Shown: positions 45,694-56,930, numbered from the stretch's first letter. The stretch is DNA of 64,000 bases from Cellvibrio sp. KY-YJ-3 (GCF_008806955.1 NZ_CP031727.1:2928001-2992000), one strand, 5' to 3'. Notes: a model not told the origin generated them from the sequence alone. A program made the numbers and translations.

Positions 45694-45724
45694 AAAAAAG
45701 GCGATCAGATGATCGCCTTTTTTT
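45694..45724. terminator. Bidirectional terminator closing the chemotaxis cluster
   Basis: AAAAAAGGCGATC (45694-45706), loop AGAT, GATCGCCTTTTTTT (45711-45724). It serves the DUF2802 gene on plus and, in the other direction, yciK on minus, whose stop is at 45759. Confidence 0.93.
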
Positions 45725-45758
45725 GTTGCCGAAGCTCCTCCCGTTATGCTTTACCCTA

Positions 45759-46511
45759 TCAGAGTTGATATTGAAACGAGTTGCCGCTAACGCCAACTGA
45801 GTCGTCGCTTAGCAAATAAACATAGGCAGGCATAAGTGCTTCGGGGGTTTTTACTGTTTCCGGATTTTCGGCGGGATAAGCGGATGCGCGCATATCAGTG
45901 CGGGTTGCGCCAGGGTTAATACTATTGGTACGAATGCGTGTAGCACCTTCCAATTCATCGTGCAGTGTTTGCATCAGGTTTTCTGCTGCGGCTTTTGAGG
46001 CTGCGTAAGCGCCCCAAAATGCACGACCTTTAAATGCCACACTGGAGCTGGTAAATAAGATGCTCGCGTTTTCTGCCCGTTCCAATAAGGGTAATAGCGC
46101 CTGCGTCATTGCAAATGGTGCATTCACATTTACTTGCATGCAGCGCTGCCAAGCACTAACGGAATAGTTGCTGATGGGTGTGCGTTCACCTAAGTCGGCC
46201 GCGTTGTGTAATAAACCATCCAAACGTCCAAAGGTGTCTTCCAGCGCGTTACACATATCGTCGTAATCTTTCTCTACGGCGCTTTCAAGGTTAATTGGGT
46301 AAATGGCTGGCTGCGGGTGACCGGCTGCTTCAATTTCGTCATAAACTGCTTCTAGCTTACTCATAGTTCTGCCGCACAGCACAACGGTGGCACCACAAGC
46401 GGCAAAGGTTTTTGCGGCGCATTTTCCTATACCGGCACCTGCGCCAGTAACCAAAATAATTTTTCCCTGCAGAGCATTGGGTTTGATGGTGTAATCAGAT
46501 GGGATTTGCAT
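45759..46511 (-). CDS. yciK: YciK-type SDR oxidoreductase
   Basis: A 250-residue SDR. VTGAGAGIGK near the N-terminus binds the nucleotide, LHNAADLG is the NNAG equivalent, and the catalytic Ser-Tyr-Lys appear in FTSSSVAFKGRAFWGAYAASKAAAE. The C-terminal INPGATRTDMRASAYPAE closely follows E. coli YciK. The substrate is unknown. The start at MQIPSDY (46511) is chosen over an upstream start ten codons earlier. It ends the mtaD-ubiG-mupP-yciK group, the same order as in Pseudomonas. Confidence 0.88.
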   Translation of the reverse strand: MQIPSDYTIKPNALQGKIILVTGAGAGIGKCAAKTFAACGATVVLCGRTMSKLEAVYDEIEAAGHPQPAIYPINLESAVEKDYDDMCNALEDTFGRLDGLLHNAADLGERTPISNYSVSAWQRCMQVNVNAPFAMTQALLPLLERAENASILFTSSSVAFKGRAFWGAYAASKAAAENLMQTLHDELEGATRIRTNSINPGATRTDMRASAYPAENPETVKTPEALMPAYVYLLSDDSVGVSGNSFQYQL

Positions 46512-46559
46512 AAAAAATTTCTTCGCTAGTAAGCAAAACAAGTCCGTATCGACGGCTGT

Positions 46560-47228
46560 TTACAAGTACTTTTCAATAATAGGCCAAATTTCATCGGCGT
46601 GGTTTACGCAGTAGTCGGCGTTCCAGTTGGCAGGGCTATCCCCTTCATCCAAATAACCATAAGCCGCTGCGATAGTGATGCTCCCTGCGCCTTTACCGCA
46701 ATCAATATCGCGCTTGTGATCACCGATATAAATAATTTCTTGCGGGCTGCAACCCAGTTGCTTGCTGGCAAGAAATAGCGATTCAGGGTCAGGTTTACTT
46801 CGTGCGACATGGTCGGGGCAGATGACACTAACAGGAGCGGGCTGTATATCCAATGCCGTCATTAAGGGCAGGGTATAAGCAGCCGGTTTGTTAGTGGCGA
46901 TTCCCCACGCGATATGTTTATCCGCGAGCTTGTCCAGTAGTGATGAGATGCCAGGGAAAGGTTTGGTGTACACCGCAATATGCGCAAGATAAAGCTGCAG
47001 TAAACGCTGACGCAAATGTTCAAATTGCGGATCGCTTTCTTCTATATCAAAGGCCAATTTGATCAATGCTTTGGATCCGTTGGATACCCCGGCGCGAATA
47101 GTTTCCGGCGCTAATTCTTGACGGCCCTCTTCAAGGAGTAACTGGTTGACGACAACAATAAAATCCGGCGCTGTATCCAGCAGTGTGCCATCCAAATCAA
47201 ACATCACCGCGCGAATTTTTTGACTCAT
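46560..47228 (-). CDS. mupP: HAD phosphatase MupP (N-acetylmuramic acid 6-phosphate phosphatase)
   Basis: A 222-residue HAD-family phosphatase, similar to phosphoglycolate phosphatases. Motif I is MFDLDGTLLDTAPDF (about 9-23), motif II GIATNKP, motif III KPDPESLFLA and motif IV YIGDHKRDIDCGKGAG. In Pseudomonas the gene at this place, between ubiG and yciK, encodes MupP, which dephosphorylates MurNAc-6-phosphate in wall recycling. The name rests on synteny; by sequence alone it could be called Gph. Its start overlaps the ubiG stop by one base (TAATG). Confidence 0.82.
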   Translation of the reverse strand: MSQKIRAVMFDLDGTLLDTAPDFIVVVNQLLLEEGRQELAPETIRAGVSNGSKALIKLAFDIEESDPQFEHLRQRLLQLYLAHIAVYTKPFPGISSLLDKLADKHIAWGIATNKPAAYTLPLMTALDIQPAPVSVICPDHVARSKPDPESLFLASKQLGCSPQEIIYIGDHKRDIDCGKGAGSITIAAAYGYLDEGDSPANWNADYCVNHADEIWPIIEKYL

Positions 47229-47932
47229 TATTCGCTCACCTTTTTGGCATGCATTAAATAATTCACGCCGACGTCGTTCGGGTTGAGTTTGTAATGTTTG
47301 GTGATGGGGTTGTAGGTCATTCCGGTCATGGATTGCAATTCAAGTCCTGCTGCGCGCAACCATTGGGCAAGCTCGGAAGGGCGAATAAATTTGCTGTATT
47401 CATGAGTGCCTTTGGGCAGTAGTTTTAAAATATATTCAGCACCGACAATTGCAAAAGCATAGGATTTTGGATTGCGATTGATGGTTGAGAAATAAACATC
47501 ACCACCTGCCTTAACGAGCTGCGCGCAAGCGCGCACAACCGACGCGGGATCAGGTACATGCTCTAACATTTCCATGCAGGTAACTACATCAAATGCGCCG
47601 GGCATTTGTGTGGCTTTATCTTCAGCAGTAATTTGTTCGTAAGTTAGTTCCACGCCGCTTTCCAATGCGTGCAACCGCGCAACCGCGAGTGGTGCTTCGC
47701 CCATATCGATACCTGTTACCTGCGCGCCTCGTTGGGCAAGTGATTCAGCCAAAATGCCGCCGCCGCAACCCACATCAATCACTGTGCGCTGTGCGACAGG
47801 CGAGCGCTCATCAATAAAGTTGGCGCGCAGCGGGTTTATATCGTGCAGCGGCTTGAACTCGCTGTTTTTATCCCACCAGCGGCTGGCAAGTGCTTCAAAT
47901 TTCGCAATTTCAGCAGTATCGACGTTGGCCAT
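47228..47932 (-). CDS. ubiG: Ubiquinone biosynthesis O-methyltransferase UbiG
   Basis: A 234-residue SAM-dependent methyltransferase that performs both O-methylations in ubiquinone synthesis. Motif I is [27 protein letters not shown] (about 50-76), and the typical start is [34 protein letters not shown] and the C-terminal [13 protein letters not shown] are UbiG signatures. Translationally coupled to mupP. Confidence 0.95.
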   Translation of the reverse strand: MANVDTAEIAKFEALASRWWDKNSEFKPLHDINPLRANFIDERSPVAQRTVIDVGCGGGILAESLAQRGAQVTGIDMGEAPLAVARLHALESGVELTYEQITAEDKATQMPGAFDVVTCMEMLEHVPDPASVVRACAQLVKAGGDVYFSTINRNPKSYAFAIVGAEYILKLLPKGTHEYSKFIRPSELAQWLRAAGLELQSMTGMTYNPITKHYKLNPNDVGVNYLMHAKKVSE

Positions 47933-47995
47933 AATCTATTCCGTCTGTTTAGTAGTGATAAGAAAGGGGGCGTATGTTTGGCAATAAGTGTTTGC

Positions 47996-49333
47996 TTAGT
48001 GCGAGGTGATTTGTTTGCGCCACCAATTGGCTTTTCCCAGAATTTCGCGCTCGTTTAGTGTTTGCAAAAGGCGATTGGCTAGCAGGCTTTTACCTTCCAC
48101 CCATACGTGTGTGACAGCTTGCCCTGCATGGGTATAGACCAATTGTGATGCCGGGTTGTAAATAGGTTGCATGCCCAGATCGCCCAAGTCGACTGCGGTT
48201 ATATCTGCGGCTTTTCCAACCTCAATACTGCCGATAACGTCTTCCATACCCAGCGCCTTGGCGCCGTTTAAGGTTGCCATGCGCAGTGCGGTATGAGCGT
48301 CCAGGGCGGCGGCATTACCAGAAACCGCTTTTGCCAATAGTGCTGCGGTTTTTAACTCGCTAAACAGGTTTAGGTCATTGTTACTGGCCGCGCCATCGGT
48401 GCCCAGTGCCACATTAATACTGGCGTTAAGGAGTTTATCAACCGGACAAAAACCACTGGCCAGTTTTAAGTTGGATTCAGGGCAGTGGATCACATGGGCG
48501 CCACTGTTTTGCAGCAATTTGATGTCGCTTTCATCAATTTGGGTCATGTGCACACATTGTGTGAGTGGCGATAGCAATCCCAAATCCATCAGGCGCTGGC
48601 TTGGGCGGCGTCCATATTGCGCTATTGAGTCATTTACTTCCTGCTCTGTTTCATGCAGGTGGATATGGATTGGCATGTCCATTTCCTGTGCAAGTACAGC
48701 GATTTTTTGCAGAGGGGCATCTGATACTGTGTAGGGTGCGTGAGGGCCAAAAGCAATATTGATCAGGTGATTGCCGCGAAAGTTGTCATGCAGGCTCAAC
48801 CCTTTATTGAGGTAGTCATCCGGCCCCATGCCCCACGCGGTAGGGAAATCCAACACGGGAAAGGCGAGTTGGCAGCGTACTTGGGCATCCAGGCAGGCTT
48901 GTGCGGCCTGTTCAGGGTAAAAATACATATCCGCAAAACAGGTGGTCCCGCTTTTTATCATCTCTGCTAAGGCAAGCTCAGTACCGTCGCGCACAAAATC
49001 TTCGCTGACCCAGCGGCTTTCTGCCGGCCAGATATGGTCGTTCAGCCAGGTATGGAGTGGTTGGTCATCGGCATAGCCACGCAGCAGGCTCATGGCTGCA
49101 TGCCCATGTGCGTTTACCAGGCCGGGAATCAATACATGGCTGCCAAGGTGCACCGTTTCTTTAGCGCTATAGCGACGATCAGCTTCTTCATGAGGGACAA
49201 TGGCGATGATTTGGCCCTTATCAATTGCAATAGCGCAGTTCTCCAAAACCCGGTTGGCCGGTACCACGGGGATAATCCAGCGAGCTTTGATAATCAGATC
49301 GATGTTGTTGAGATTCACGGCAGAGGTCGACAT
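47996..49333 (-). CDS. mtaD: 5-methylthioadenosine/S-adenosylhomocysteine deaminase (TRZ/ATZ amidohydrolase)
   Basis: A 445-residue metal-dependent amidohydrolase. The zinc ligands appear in LVNAHGHAAMSLLRG (HxH at about 78-80) and, further on, HIHLHETEQEV and HMTQID, with the catalytic Asp in ALGTDGAASNNDLNLF. The family deaminates methylthioadenosine and S-adenosylhomocysteine; the orthologue next to ubiG in P. aeruginosa (PA3170) is reported as a methylthioadenosine deaminase. It is divergent from gyrA and 63 bases upstream of ubiG. Confidence 0.88.
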   Translation of the reverse strand: MSTSAVNLNNIDLIIKARWIIPVVPANRVLENCAIAIDKGQIIAIVPHEEADRRYSAKETVHLGSHVLIPGLVNAHGHAAMSLLRGYADDQPLHTWLNDHIWPAESRWVSEDFVRDGTELALAEMIKSGTTCFADMYFYPEQAAQACLDAQVRCQLAFPVLDFPTAWGMGPDDYLNKGLSLHDNFRGNHLINIAFGPHAPYTVSDAPLQKIAVLAQEMDMPIHIHLHETEQEVNDSIAQYGRRPSQRLMDLGLLSPLTQCVHMTQIDESDIKLLQNSGAHVIHCPESNLKLASGFCPVDKLLNASINVALGTDGAASNNDLNLFSELKTAALLAKAVSGNAAALDAHTALRMATLNGAKALGMEDVIGSIEVGKAADITAVDLGDLGMQPIYNPASQLVYTHAGQAVTHVWVEGKSLLANRLLQTLNEREILGKANWWRKQITSH

Positions 49334-49690
49334 AAAGAGTGTTTGGCTAGGTAATTACGACAAAAAAGGGGGCTCAGTATACTGCAAAGGCCGGTTGCAT
49401 CTATGGCTCATTTAGCTGATCGCCTGCGCGCTGGCTGATTTGGATGCAACAGAGAAAAACTCGTGGAATTTCATAGGGAAAGGAAATGGCCAGAGTGCCT
49501 ATCTGTTGGATTTTATGCTACTATCGCGCCCCTGAAACAAGCGTTAGGCGCATTTTTAGCCAGCCCGCTAGTAGGGTAGCTGTTTTTGCTTTTAACCGAT
49601 TTAGCGCCGTAATAGAACCCATACGTCGAATTACCCGCTACCAGCAATCACCATAACCAAAGCTTTAATAAAAAGGAAAGCTGTCATCCC
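49334..49690. other. 357-base divergent region between mtaD and gyrA
   Basis: Holds the promoters of mtaD (minus) and gyrA (plus). On plus, an extended -10 TGCTACTAT lies at 49516-49524 with only a poor -35; it would give a leader of about 160 bases before gyrA. I see no small gene or RNA here. Confidence 0.4.
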
Positions 49691-52345
49691 ATGGTCGAAT
49701 TCGCCAAAGAAATATCACCAGTAAGTATCGAAGACGAACTCAAACAGTCCTACCTTGATTACGCCATGAGTGTAATCGTGGGCCGCGCTTTGCCCGATGT
49801 GCGCGATGGTTTGAAGCCCGTGCATCGCCGCGTGCTGTTTGCGATGAGCGAACTTAACAATGATTGGAATAAGCCTTACAAAAAATCTGCCCGTGTGGTG
49901 GGTGACGTAATCGGTAAATATCACCCGCACGGTGATACCGCTGTATACGACACCATCGTCCGTATGGCTCAGCCTTTTTCTTTGCGTTACATGCTGGTTG
50001 ATGGTCAGGGCAACTTCGGCTCGGTCGATGGCGACCGCGCAGCGGCCATGCGTTACACCGAAATCCGTATGGCAAAAATCGCCCATGATCTGCTGGCGGA
50101 TCTGGACAAGGAAACCGTCGATTTTGTGCCTAACTACGACGGCACCGAGCAAATTCCGGCAGTAATGCCAACCCGTATTCCCAACCTGTTGGTTAATGGC
50201 TCCTCCGGTATCGCCGTAGGTATGGCGACCAATATCCCGCCGCACAATTTAAAAGAAGTTGTACAGGGCTGCCTCGAACTGATCAATAACCCGGATATTA
50301 CTATCGATGAACTGATGGAATTTATCCCTGGGCCAGACTTCCCCACCGGCGCCATCATCAATGGCCGTGCAGGAATTGTGCAGGCTTATCGCACTGGCCG
50401 CGGCAGTATTATCGTGCGCGCCAAAGCAGAAATTGAGCGCGATGAAAAAACCGGCCGCGAAACCATCTTGATTCACGAAATTCCCTACCAATTAAACAAG
50501 GCGCGCTTGATTGAGCGTATCGCCGAGTTGGTAAAAGAAAAGAAAATCGAAGGCATCAGCGAGCTGCGCGATGAGTCTGACAAAGATGGCATGCGCATCG
50601 TTATCGAAGTGAAAAAGAGCGAAGCCGCTGACGTATTGCTCAATAATCTTTACTCGCAAACCCAATTGCAAACCACCTTCGGCGTCAACATTGTTGCGTT
50701 GGATGATGGCCAGCCAAAAATTCTCAACCTCAAACAATTGCTTGAAGCCTTTGTTAAGCATCGCCGTGAAGTGGTGACTCGCCGCACCGTATATTTGTTG
50801 CGCAAAGCGCGTGAGCGCGGCCATATCCTGGAAGGTTTGGCGGTTGCCATTTCCAATATTGATGAAGTTATTGCGCTGATTAAAAACTCGGCGTCGCCCG
50901 CCGAAGCAAAAGATAGTTTGATGGGGCGTGGCTGGAATGCCGCTGAGATGGCGCCTTACCTTGAGCGCGCCGGTGAAGACGCTTGCCGCCCGGAAGATTT
51001 GGGTCCCGAGTTCGGAATGCGCGATGGCCATTATTATTTGTCGGCTGCGCAAGCACAGGCCATTCTTGAGTTGCGCCTGCATCGTCTGACCGGTATGGAG
51101 CACGACAAGCTGCTCGCCGAATACGACGAAAAATTAATCCAGATAGCCGAGTTCCTCGAAATTCTAGGCAATGCCCTGCGCTTGATGGAAGTTATCCGTG
51201 AAGAATTAACGCAAGTTATTAATGACTATGGTGATAAGCGTCGTACCGAAATTGTTGCATCAACGCTCGATTTAACCACTGAAGATCTGATCAATGTGGA
51301 AGATCGCGTTGTGACAATTTCTCACGGTGGTTACGCGAAGAGCCAACCGCTTGATGATTACCAAGCGCAGCGCCGCGGCGGTATGGGTAAATCTGCAACT
51401 GCGGTAAAAGATGAAGATTATGTGCAGCACTTATTGATCGCCAGCACTCACGATACCGTGCTGTTGTTTACTAACGCCGGTAAAGTGTATTGGCTGAAGG
51501 TTTATATGATTCCTGTCGCTGGTCGCCAGTCACGTGGCCGTCCAGTTATCAACTTGTTGCCATCATTGGAAGAGGGCGAGCGCATTACCTCGATCTTGCC
51601 GGTGAAATCTTACGATGACGACAAGTTTATTTTCATGACCACGGCTAATGGTACCGTGAAGAAAACCGCGCTCACTCAATTCTCGCGTCAACGCAGCGTC
51701 GGTTTACGCGCGATTGAATTGGATGAAGGCGATACCTTGGTTGGCACTGCTATCACCAACGGTTCATGCGATGTAATCCTGTTCTCAAGCTCTGGTAAAG
51801 CGGCGCGCTTCCGCGAATCGCAAGTGCGTGCAATGGGCCGCACCTCCCGCGGCGTGCGTGGTATTCGTTTGGCCGAAGGTCAGCGCGTAGTTGGTATGGT
51901 TATCCCGATGGAAAACGGCCAGGTACTGACAGTCAGTGAAAACGGTTATGGCAAACGCACTGAAGTGGGCGAATTCCCGGCCAAAGGTCGCGGCTCGCAA
52001 GGTGTTATCGGTATGCAAACTACTGAGCGTAACGGCCAGTTGGTTGGTGCAGTGCAGGTGTTTGATGGCGAGGAAATTATGTTGATTTCTGACCAGGGTA
52101 CCATGGTTCGCACCCGTGTTGATGAAGTCTCTGTGCTGAGCCGTAATACCCAAGGTGTGCGCCTGATTAAATTGAAAGAAGGCGAGCGCATGCAAGGCTT
52201 GGAGCGCATCGAAGAAAGTGCTGATGAAAATGCCAAGCGCGAGCTTGCCCGTGCAGAAGGTGACGATACCGAAGTATTGGCTGATGACGGCGTTGCTGAT
52301 GAGGTGATTGATGACACCTCCACCGATGAATCAGCTGATGAATAA
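49691..52345 (+). CDS. gyrA: DNA gyrase subunit A
   Basis: An 884-residue GyrA. The breakage-reunion domain has the catalytic Tyr in [11 protein letters not shown] and the quinolone-resistance region [20 protein letters not shown] (about 77-96), where residues are the wild-type Ser/Thr-Asp equivalents THG-type: here HGDTAVYD, with Thr at the first hot spot. The C-terminal six-bladed wrapping domain contains the GyrA box QRRGGMGKS (about 564-572). The acidic tail ends the protein. A GGAAAG element precedes the ATG at 49691. Unlike in Pseudomonas, pheA follows directly without serC. Confidence 0.98.
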   Translation: MVEFAKEISPVSIEDELKQSYLDYAMSVIVGRALPDVRDGLKPVHRRVLFAMSELNNDWNKPYKKSARVVGDVIGKYHPHGDTAVYDTIVRMAQPFSLRYMLVDGQGNFGSVDGDRAAAMRYTEIRMAKIAHDLLADLDKETVDFVPNYDGTEQIPAVMPTRIPNLLVNGSSGIAVGMATNIPPHNLKEVVQGCLELINNPDITIDELMEFIPGPDFPTGAIINGRAGIVQAYRTGRGSIIVRAKAEIERDEKTGRETILIHEIPYQLNKARLIERIAELVKEKKIEGISELRDESDKDGMRIVIEVKKSEAADVLLNNLYSQTQLQTTFGVNIVALDDGQPKILNLKQLLEAFVKHRREVVTRRTVYLLRKARERGHILEGLAVAISNIDEVIALIKNSASPAEAKDSLMGRGWNAAEMAPYLERAGEDACRPEDLGPEFGMRDGHYYLSAAQAQAILELRLHRLTGMEHDKLLAEYDEKLIQIAEFLEILGNALRLMEVIREELTQVINDYGDKRRTEIVASTLDLTTEDLINVEDRVVTISHGGYAKSQPLDDYQAQRRGGMGKSATAVKDEDYVQHLLIASTHDTVLLFTNAGKVYWLKVYMIPVAGRQSRGRPVINLLPSLEEGERITSILPVKSYDDDKFIFMTTANGTVKKTALTQFSRQRSVGLRAIELDEGDTLVGTAITNGSCDVILFSSSGKAARFRESQVRAMGRTSRGVRGIRLAEGQRVVGMVIPMENGQVLTVSENGYGKRTEVGEFPAKGRGSQGVIGMQTTERNGQLVGAVQVFDGEEIMLISDQGTMVRTRVDEVSVLSRNTQGVRLIKLKEGERMQGLERIEESADENAKRELARAEGDDTEVLADDGVADEVIDDTSTDESADE

Positions 52346-52360
52346 TTGGCGAATTTAACT

Positions 52361-53470
52361 ATGTCAATCGAACAAACCGAAGCTGAAAAATTATCCGCGT
52401 TGCGCATCAAGATTGATGCCATCGATGAAGAAATAGGTCGCCTTATTTCTGCGCGCGCAGAGTGCGCGCAGGAAGTTGCTGATGTTAAAAAGGCCAGTCT
52501 TCCTGCAGATGCGGATATTCTTTTTTATCGCCCGGAGCGTGAAGCACAGGTGTTACGCAAGGCAATGGAGCGCAATAACGGGCCGCTAAGTAATGAAGAA
52601 ATGGCTCGTTTGTTCCGTGAAATTATGTCTGCCTGTTTGGCACTGGAAAACCCAATCAAAGTTGCATATTTGGGGCCTGAGGGCACATTCACCCAGCAGG
52701 CAGCGTTAAAACATTTTGGCCATTCAGCAGTGGCGATGCCTTTTTCCGCGATTGATGAAGTATTTCGTGAAGTGGAAGCAGGTGCAGTCAACTATGGTGT
52801 TGTGCCTGTAGAAAATTCGACCGAAGGCGTAGTTAATCACACCCTTGATAATTTTATGGGTTCTAACCTGAAAATTTGTGGTGAGGTAGAGTTGCGTATT
52901 CATCACAACTTAATGGTGTCTGACGTTACCAATACCAATAGTATTTCCAGGATCTATTCCCATTCACAATCATTAGCGCAATGCCGCAAGTGGTTGGATG
53001 CACACTATCCAAAAGCGGAACGTATTGCCGTTAATAGTAATGCCGAGGCCGCAAAACGCCTGAAGGGTGAATGGAACGCTGCTGCTATTGCTGGCTCTAT
53101 GGCGGCTGAGTTATATGGCCTGAAAATGATTGCGGAAAAAATTGAGGATCAGCCCGATAACTCGACGCGTTTCCTTATTATCGGCAAGCAATCTGTACCG
53201 CAGAGTGGTGTAGATAAAACCTCCATAGTGGTTGCTATGCGCAATGAGCCTGGCGCACTGCATAACTTGTTGGAGCCATTTCACCGTCACAACATCGATC
53301 TGACTCGCGTAGAGACCCGGCCATCGCGTACTGGCGCATGGACTTATGTCTTTTTTATTGATTTTGTAGGTCATGTTGATGAGCCGCTTATTAGCGATGT
53401 GATGAAAGACGTTGCCAGCCGCTGCGCTGATTTGAAGTTGCTTGGCTCATATCCTAAAGCGGTTTTGTAA
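52361..53470 (+). CDS. pheA: P-protein: chorismate mutase / prephenate dehydratase
   Basis: A 369-residue bifunctional enzyme of phenylalanine synthesis. The AroQ chorismate mutase domain occupies about 10-95 (ALRIKIDAIDEEIGRLISARAECAQEVADVK), the dehydratase domain about 105-285 (YLGPEGTFTQQAALKHFG, VPVENSTEGVVNHTLDNF and the catalytic Thr in DNSTRFLII), and a C-terminal ACT domain about 295-365 (NEPGALHNLLEPFHRHNIDLTRVETRPSR) binds phenylalanine. ATG 52361 is taken over a TTG five codons upstream. It is 15 bases after gyrA and 6 before tyrA. Confidence 0.96.
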   Translation: MSIEQTEAEKLSALRIKIDAIDEEIGRLISARAECAQEVADVKKASLPADADILFYRPEREAQVLRKAMERNNGPLSNEEMARLFREIMSACLALENPIKVAYLGPEGTFTQQAALKHFGHSAVAMPFSAIDEVFREVEAGAVNYGVVPVENSTEGVVNHTLDNFMGSNLKICGEVELRIHHNLMVSDVTNTNSISRIYSHSQSLAQCRKWLDAHYPKAERIAVNSNAEAAKRLKGEWNAAAIAGSMAAELYGLKMIAEKIEDQPDNSTRFLIIGKQSVPQSGVDKTSIVVAMRNEPGALHNLLEPFHRHNIDLTRVETRPSRTGAWTYVFFIDFVGHVDEPLISDVMKDVASRCADLKLLGSYPKAVL

Positions 53471-53476
53471 TTCGTT

Positions 53477-54391
53477 ATGTCACAGCCTCTGATCAATAAA
53501 TTTGTTGTTGTTGGTATCGGTTTAATTGGCGGTAGCCTTGCGGCCGGTTTAAAGCAACGCGGTGCTTGTACAGAAGTTATTGGTATAGCTCGCAAGGCTG
53601 ACACTTGTAGTCAAGCAGTTGCATGCGGCGTTGTTGATCGAGCCTATATGTCATTGGGTGATATAGCCGGTGAGTTGGGGGCAGGCGATATTATTTTTAT
53701 CTCGGTACCTACTTTATCCGTTACTACAGTATTGCAAGAGATCAAGGAATTTATATCACCTGAGGTAACCATTACCGATGGTGCCAGTGTCAAAGGAAGC
53801 GTCCAGCGCGCAGCTGAGCAAGTCTTTGGCGTTTTGCCTTCCCAGTTTGTTCTGGGGCATCCCATTGCTGGCTCTGAAAAAAGTGGTGTTACCGCCGCAA
53901 ACCCTAATCTTTATGAGAATCACCGAGTTATTCTCACGCCGTTTGCAAATACCAATGCTCAGGATTTGGCCTTGGTATCTGCTATGTGGCAAGCCGTGGG
54001 GGCAGAAGTATTAACCATGTCGGTGGAAGAGCATGATGAGGTTTTGGGCGCGACTAGTCATCTCCCTCATGTAATCGCTTACTCATTGGTTGACACCTTG
54101 GCACAGGATATTCATAACCCCAATATCTTTCGTTATGCCGCAGGCGGTTTTCGCGACTTCACCCGGATTGCCTCCAGTGATCCGGTTATGTGGCACGATA
54201 TTATGCGCGCGAATAAAACGGCGATTTTGCAATCAATGGATTTGTTTATCGACAACCTCTCTCGGTTGCGCAGTAGTATTGAGCATGAGGATAGTGATTA
54301 TTTACTGAAAGTATTTAGTCGCGCCAAAGAGGCTCGTGATGAATTTACTTTGATGCTTGCTCAGCGTCAGGCGCCAACTAAAAAGGACTAG
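53477..54391 (+). CDS. tyrA: Prephenate dehydrogenase
   Basis: A 304-residue NAD-dependent TyrA of tyrosine synthesis. The Rossmann motif is VVGIGLIGGSLAAGLK (about 11-26), and signature stretches are LGHPIAGSEKSGVTAANPNLYE and GATSHLPHVIAYSLVD with the catalytic His. In Pseudomonas this domain is fused to AroA (EPSP synthase); here it ends at 304 residues and no aroA follows. The 138-base gap after it contains the cysD promoter. Confidence 0.95.
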   Translation: MSQPLINKFVVVGIGLIGGSLAAGLKQRGACTEVIGIARKADTCSQAVACGVVDRAYMSLGDIAGELGAGDIIFISVPTLSVTTVLQEIKEFISPEVTITDGASVKGSVQRAAEQVFGVLPSQFVLGHPIAGSEKSGVTAANPNLYENHRVILTPFANTNAQDLALVSAMWQAVGAEVLTMSVEEHDEVLGATSHLPHVIAYSLVDTLAQDIHNPNIFRYAAGGFRDFTRIASSDPVMWHDIMRANKTAILQSMDLFIDNLSRLRSSIEHEDSDYLLKVFSRAKEARDEFTLMLAQRQAPTKKD

Positions 54392-54461
54392 TTTGCTGCT
54401 CCCAAACTATCAGGAATAACCTTAGAAACAATTAGTCATTAAATCTTGCGTTTCGGCTCTA

Positions 54462-54467
54462 TATAAT
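54462..54467 (+). promoter_or_regulatory. -10 element upstream of cysD
   Basis: A perfect TATAAT, 63 bases before cysD. No matching -35 hexamer is present at 16-18 bases, which fits an activator-dependent promoter such as the CysB type; CysB binding itself is not visible. Confidence 0.45.
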
Positions 54468-54529
54468 CGCTGCTGTTTTTCAAACACTCGTTTGATTGCC
54501 AACGCTGAACTCACTCTGGTAACTATTGA

Positions 54530-55438
54530 ATGTCAAACTACAACTTGACTCACCTCAAGCAGCTTGAAGCTGAAAGTATTCATATCATCCGCGAAGTGGC
54601 TGCTGAATTTGATAAGCCGGTTATGCTGTATTCCGTGGGTAAAGATTCCGCGGTGATGATGCACCTAACGATGAAGGCATTCTTCCCTGGCAAGCCTCCA
54701 TTCCCCATGCTACATGTGGATACCACTTGGAAATTCCGCGAAATGATTGAGTTTCGCGATCAGCGTATCAAGGAGTTGGGCTGGGACTTGATTGTCCACA
54801 TCAATCAAGAAGGTGTTGATATGGGAGTTGGCCCCTTTACTCACGGTAGCGCCAAGCATACTGATGTGATGAAAACCCAAGGCTTAAAACAAGCGCTAAA
54901 CAAATACGGTTTTGACGCCGCTTTTGGTGGTGCCCGGCGCGATGAAGAAAAGTCCCGTGCTAAAGAGCGCGTGTATTCGTTCCGCGATAAAAATCATCGC
55001 TGGGATCCCAAAAATCAGCGCCCAGAGTTGTGGAATATTTATAACGGCCGTGTAGATAAAGGTGAAAGTATCCGTGTGTTCCCTTTATCAAATTGGACTG
55101 AATTGGATATTTGGCAATACATTCATTTGGAGAATATCCCGATTGTGCCTTTGTACTTTGCCGCAAAGCGCCCAGTAGTTGAGCGCGATGGTACATTGAT
55201 CATGGTTGATGACGACCGTATGCCGATTGGCCCGGATGATAAGGTTGAGGAAAAGATGGTACGTTTCCGCACATTGGGTTGCTACCCCTTAACAGGTGCT
55301 GTTGAGTCAGAGGCAACCACCTTGCCGGAAATTATTCAAGAGATGCTGTTAACAACAACCTCTGAGCGTCAGGGGCGAGTAATTGATCACGATAGTTCGG
55401 GGTCGATGGAAAAGAAAAAGCAGGAAGGTTATTTTTAA
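54530..55438 (+). CDS. cysD: Sulfate adenylyltransferase subunit 2
   Basis: A 302-residue ATP sulfurylase small subunit of the PAPS reductase family. The PP-loop is [13 protein letters not shown] (about 35-47), then [12 protein letters not shown] and the C-terminal [15 protein letters not shown]. With CysN it makes adenosine 5'-phosphosulfate for cysteine synthesis. It opens a two-gene cys unit inserted between tyrA and comEA. Confidence 0.97.
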   Translation: MSNYNLTHLKQLEAESIHIIREVAAEFDKPVMLYSVGKDSAVMMHLTMKAFFPGKPPFPMLHVDTTWKFREMIEFRDQRIKELGWDLIVHINQEGVDMGVGPFTHGSAKHTDVMKTQGLKQALNKYGFDAAFGGARRDEEKSRAKERVYSFRDKNHRWDPKNQRPELWNIYNGRVDKGESIRVFPLSNWTELDIWQYIHLENIPIVPLYFAAKRPVVERDGTLIMVDDDRMPIGPDDKVEEKMVRFRTLGCYPLTGAVESEATTLPEIIQEMLLTTTSERQGRVIDHDSSGSMEKKKQEGYF

Positions 55439-55508
55439 TCTGCGTGTCATCCATATCGCATGAAAACTTTCTGAATTACTGAATTTTACTGATACGAAAG
55501 AGATTCCT

Positions 55509-56930
55509 ATGAGTCATCAGTCTGACCTGATTGCACAAGATATTAATGCTTATCTTGCTCAACATGAACAAAAAGAATTACTGCGCTTTCTTACGTGCGG
55601 TAGCGTTGATGATGGTAAAAGTACACTGATTGGTCGCTTGCTCCACGACTCAAAAATGATTTACGAAGATCAACTAGAAGCTATACGCTCTGATAGTGTG
55701 AAGCATGGGACCACTGGCGAAAAAATCGACTTGGCGTTACTAGTTGATGGTTTGCAAGCCGAGCGCGAGCAGGGCATTACTATTGATGTGGCTTATCGCT
55801 ATTTTTCCACTGCCAAACGTAAATTTATCATTGCCGATACGCCTGGTCATGAACAATACACGCGCAACATGGCAACGGGGGCGTCCACTTGTGATCTTGC
55901 TATTATTTTGATTGATGCACGTTATGGAGTGGTTACGCAAACTCGTCGTCACAGTTACATCGCTTCATTACTTGGCATCAAGCACATTGTTGTTGCCGTG
56001 AACAAAATGGATTTAATGAATTTTGATCAGGCTGTGTTTGAAAAAATTAAGCAGGATTATTTTGATTTCTCAGCCAAGTTGGGTATGAGCAATGTCATGT
56101 TTGTGCCTATCTCTGCATTGGATGGCGATAACGTAGTTAATCGCTCCGAAAGAGCCCCTTGGTACCAAGGGCAGACATTGATGGAAATTTTTGAAACGGT
56201 ACCGATTGCCGGTGATAAAAATTATTCAGATTTCCGTTTTCCTGTGCAGTATGTTAACCGCCCCAATCTGGATTTTCGCGGCTTTTGTGGCAATGTTGCC
56301 TCTGGTGTTGTCAAAGTTGGCGATGAAATTCGTGTGTTGCCCTCAGGCAAAACAAGCTATGTAAAATCTATTGTGACCTATGATGGTGAGTTACAGGAAG
56401 CATTTACTGGTCAGGCTGTAACATTGACACTCACGACTGAGGTTGATGTAAGTCGGGGTGATATGTTGGTGTTGGCTAAGGATTTGGTACCTCAGTCAAA
56501 CCATCTTAAAGCACATATTGTTTGGATGGCAGAAAAAACTGCGCAGGCAAACTCAGAATACCTGTTTAAATTTGCGAGCAAAATCGTGAGTGGTGTTATT
56601 GAGTCCATCGATTATCGAATTGATGTGAATACGCAGGAGCATTCACATATTGAGCAGTTGCAGCTCAATGATATTGCAGTTGTTGATCTGGTGCTAACCC
56701 AGCCTGTTGTTGCCGATAAATACAGCAATAACCGAGCGACAGGTGCTTTTATTGTTATTGATCGCTTAACAAATATCACTGTTGGGGCAGGTATGGTTGT
56801 TGAGCAGTTGACTGCTACAGCGCAGGCCACAGAATCCTACAGTGAATTTGAAATCGAATTGAATGCATTAATTCGCAAACACTTCCCTCATTGGGGGGCG
56901 GCGGATTTAAAATCATTAATCGGTAGATAA
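55509..56930 (+). CDS. cysN: Sulfate adenylyltransferase subunit 1 (GTPase)
   Basis: A 473-residue EF-Tu-like GTPase: G1 [17 protein letters not shown] (about 31-47), G3 [18 protein letters not shown]4 NKMDL. GTP hydrolysis drives APS formation by CysD. Its length equals E. coli CysN; the APS kinase domain (CysC) fused at the C-terminus in Pseudomonas is absent, so PAPS, if made, needs a cysC elsewhere. A strong terminator follows. Confidence 0.96.
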   Translation: MSHQSDLIAQDINAYLAQHEQKELLRFLTCGSVDDGKSTLIGRLLHDSKMIYEDQLEAIRSDSVKHGTTGEKIDLALLVDGLQAEREQGITIDVAYRYFSTAKRKFIIADTPGHEQYTRNMATGASTCDLAIILIDARYGVVTQTRRHSYIASLLGIKHIVVAVNKMDLMNFDQAVFEKIKQDYFDFSAKLGMSNVMFVPISALDGDNVVNRSERAPWYQGQTLMEIFETVPIAGDKNYSDFRFPVQYVNRPNLDFRGFCGNVASGVVKVGDEIRVLPSGKTSYVKSIVTYDGELQEAFTGQAVTLTLTTEVDVSRGDMLVLAKDLVPQSNHLKAHIVWMAEKTAQANSEYLFKFASKIVSGVIESIDYRIDVNTQEHSHIEQLQLNDIAVVDLVLTQPVVADKYSNNRATGAFIVIDRLTNITVGAGMVVEQLTATAQATESYSEFEIELNALIRKHFPHWGAADLKSLIGR

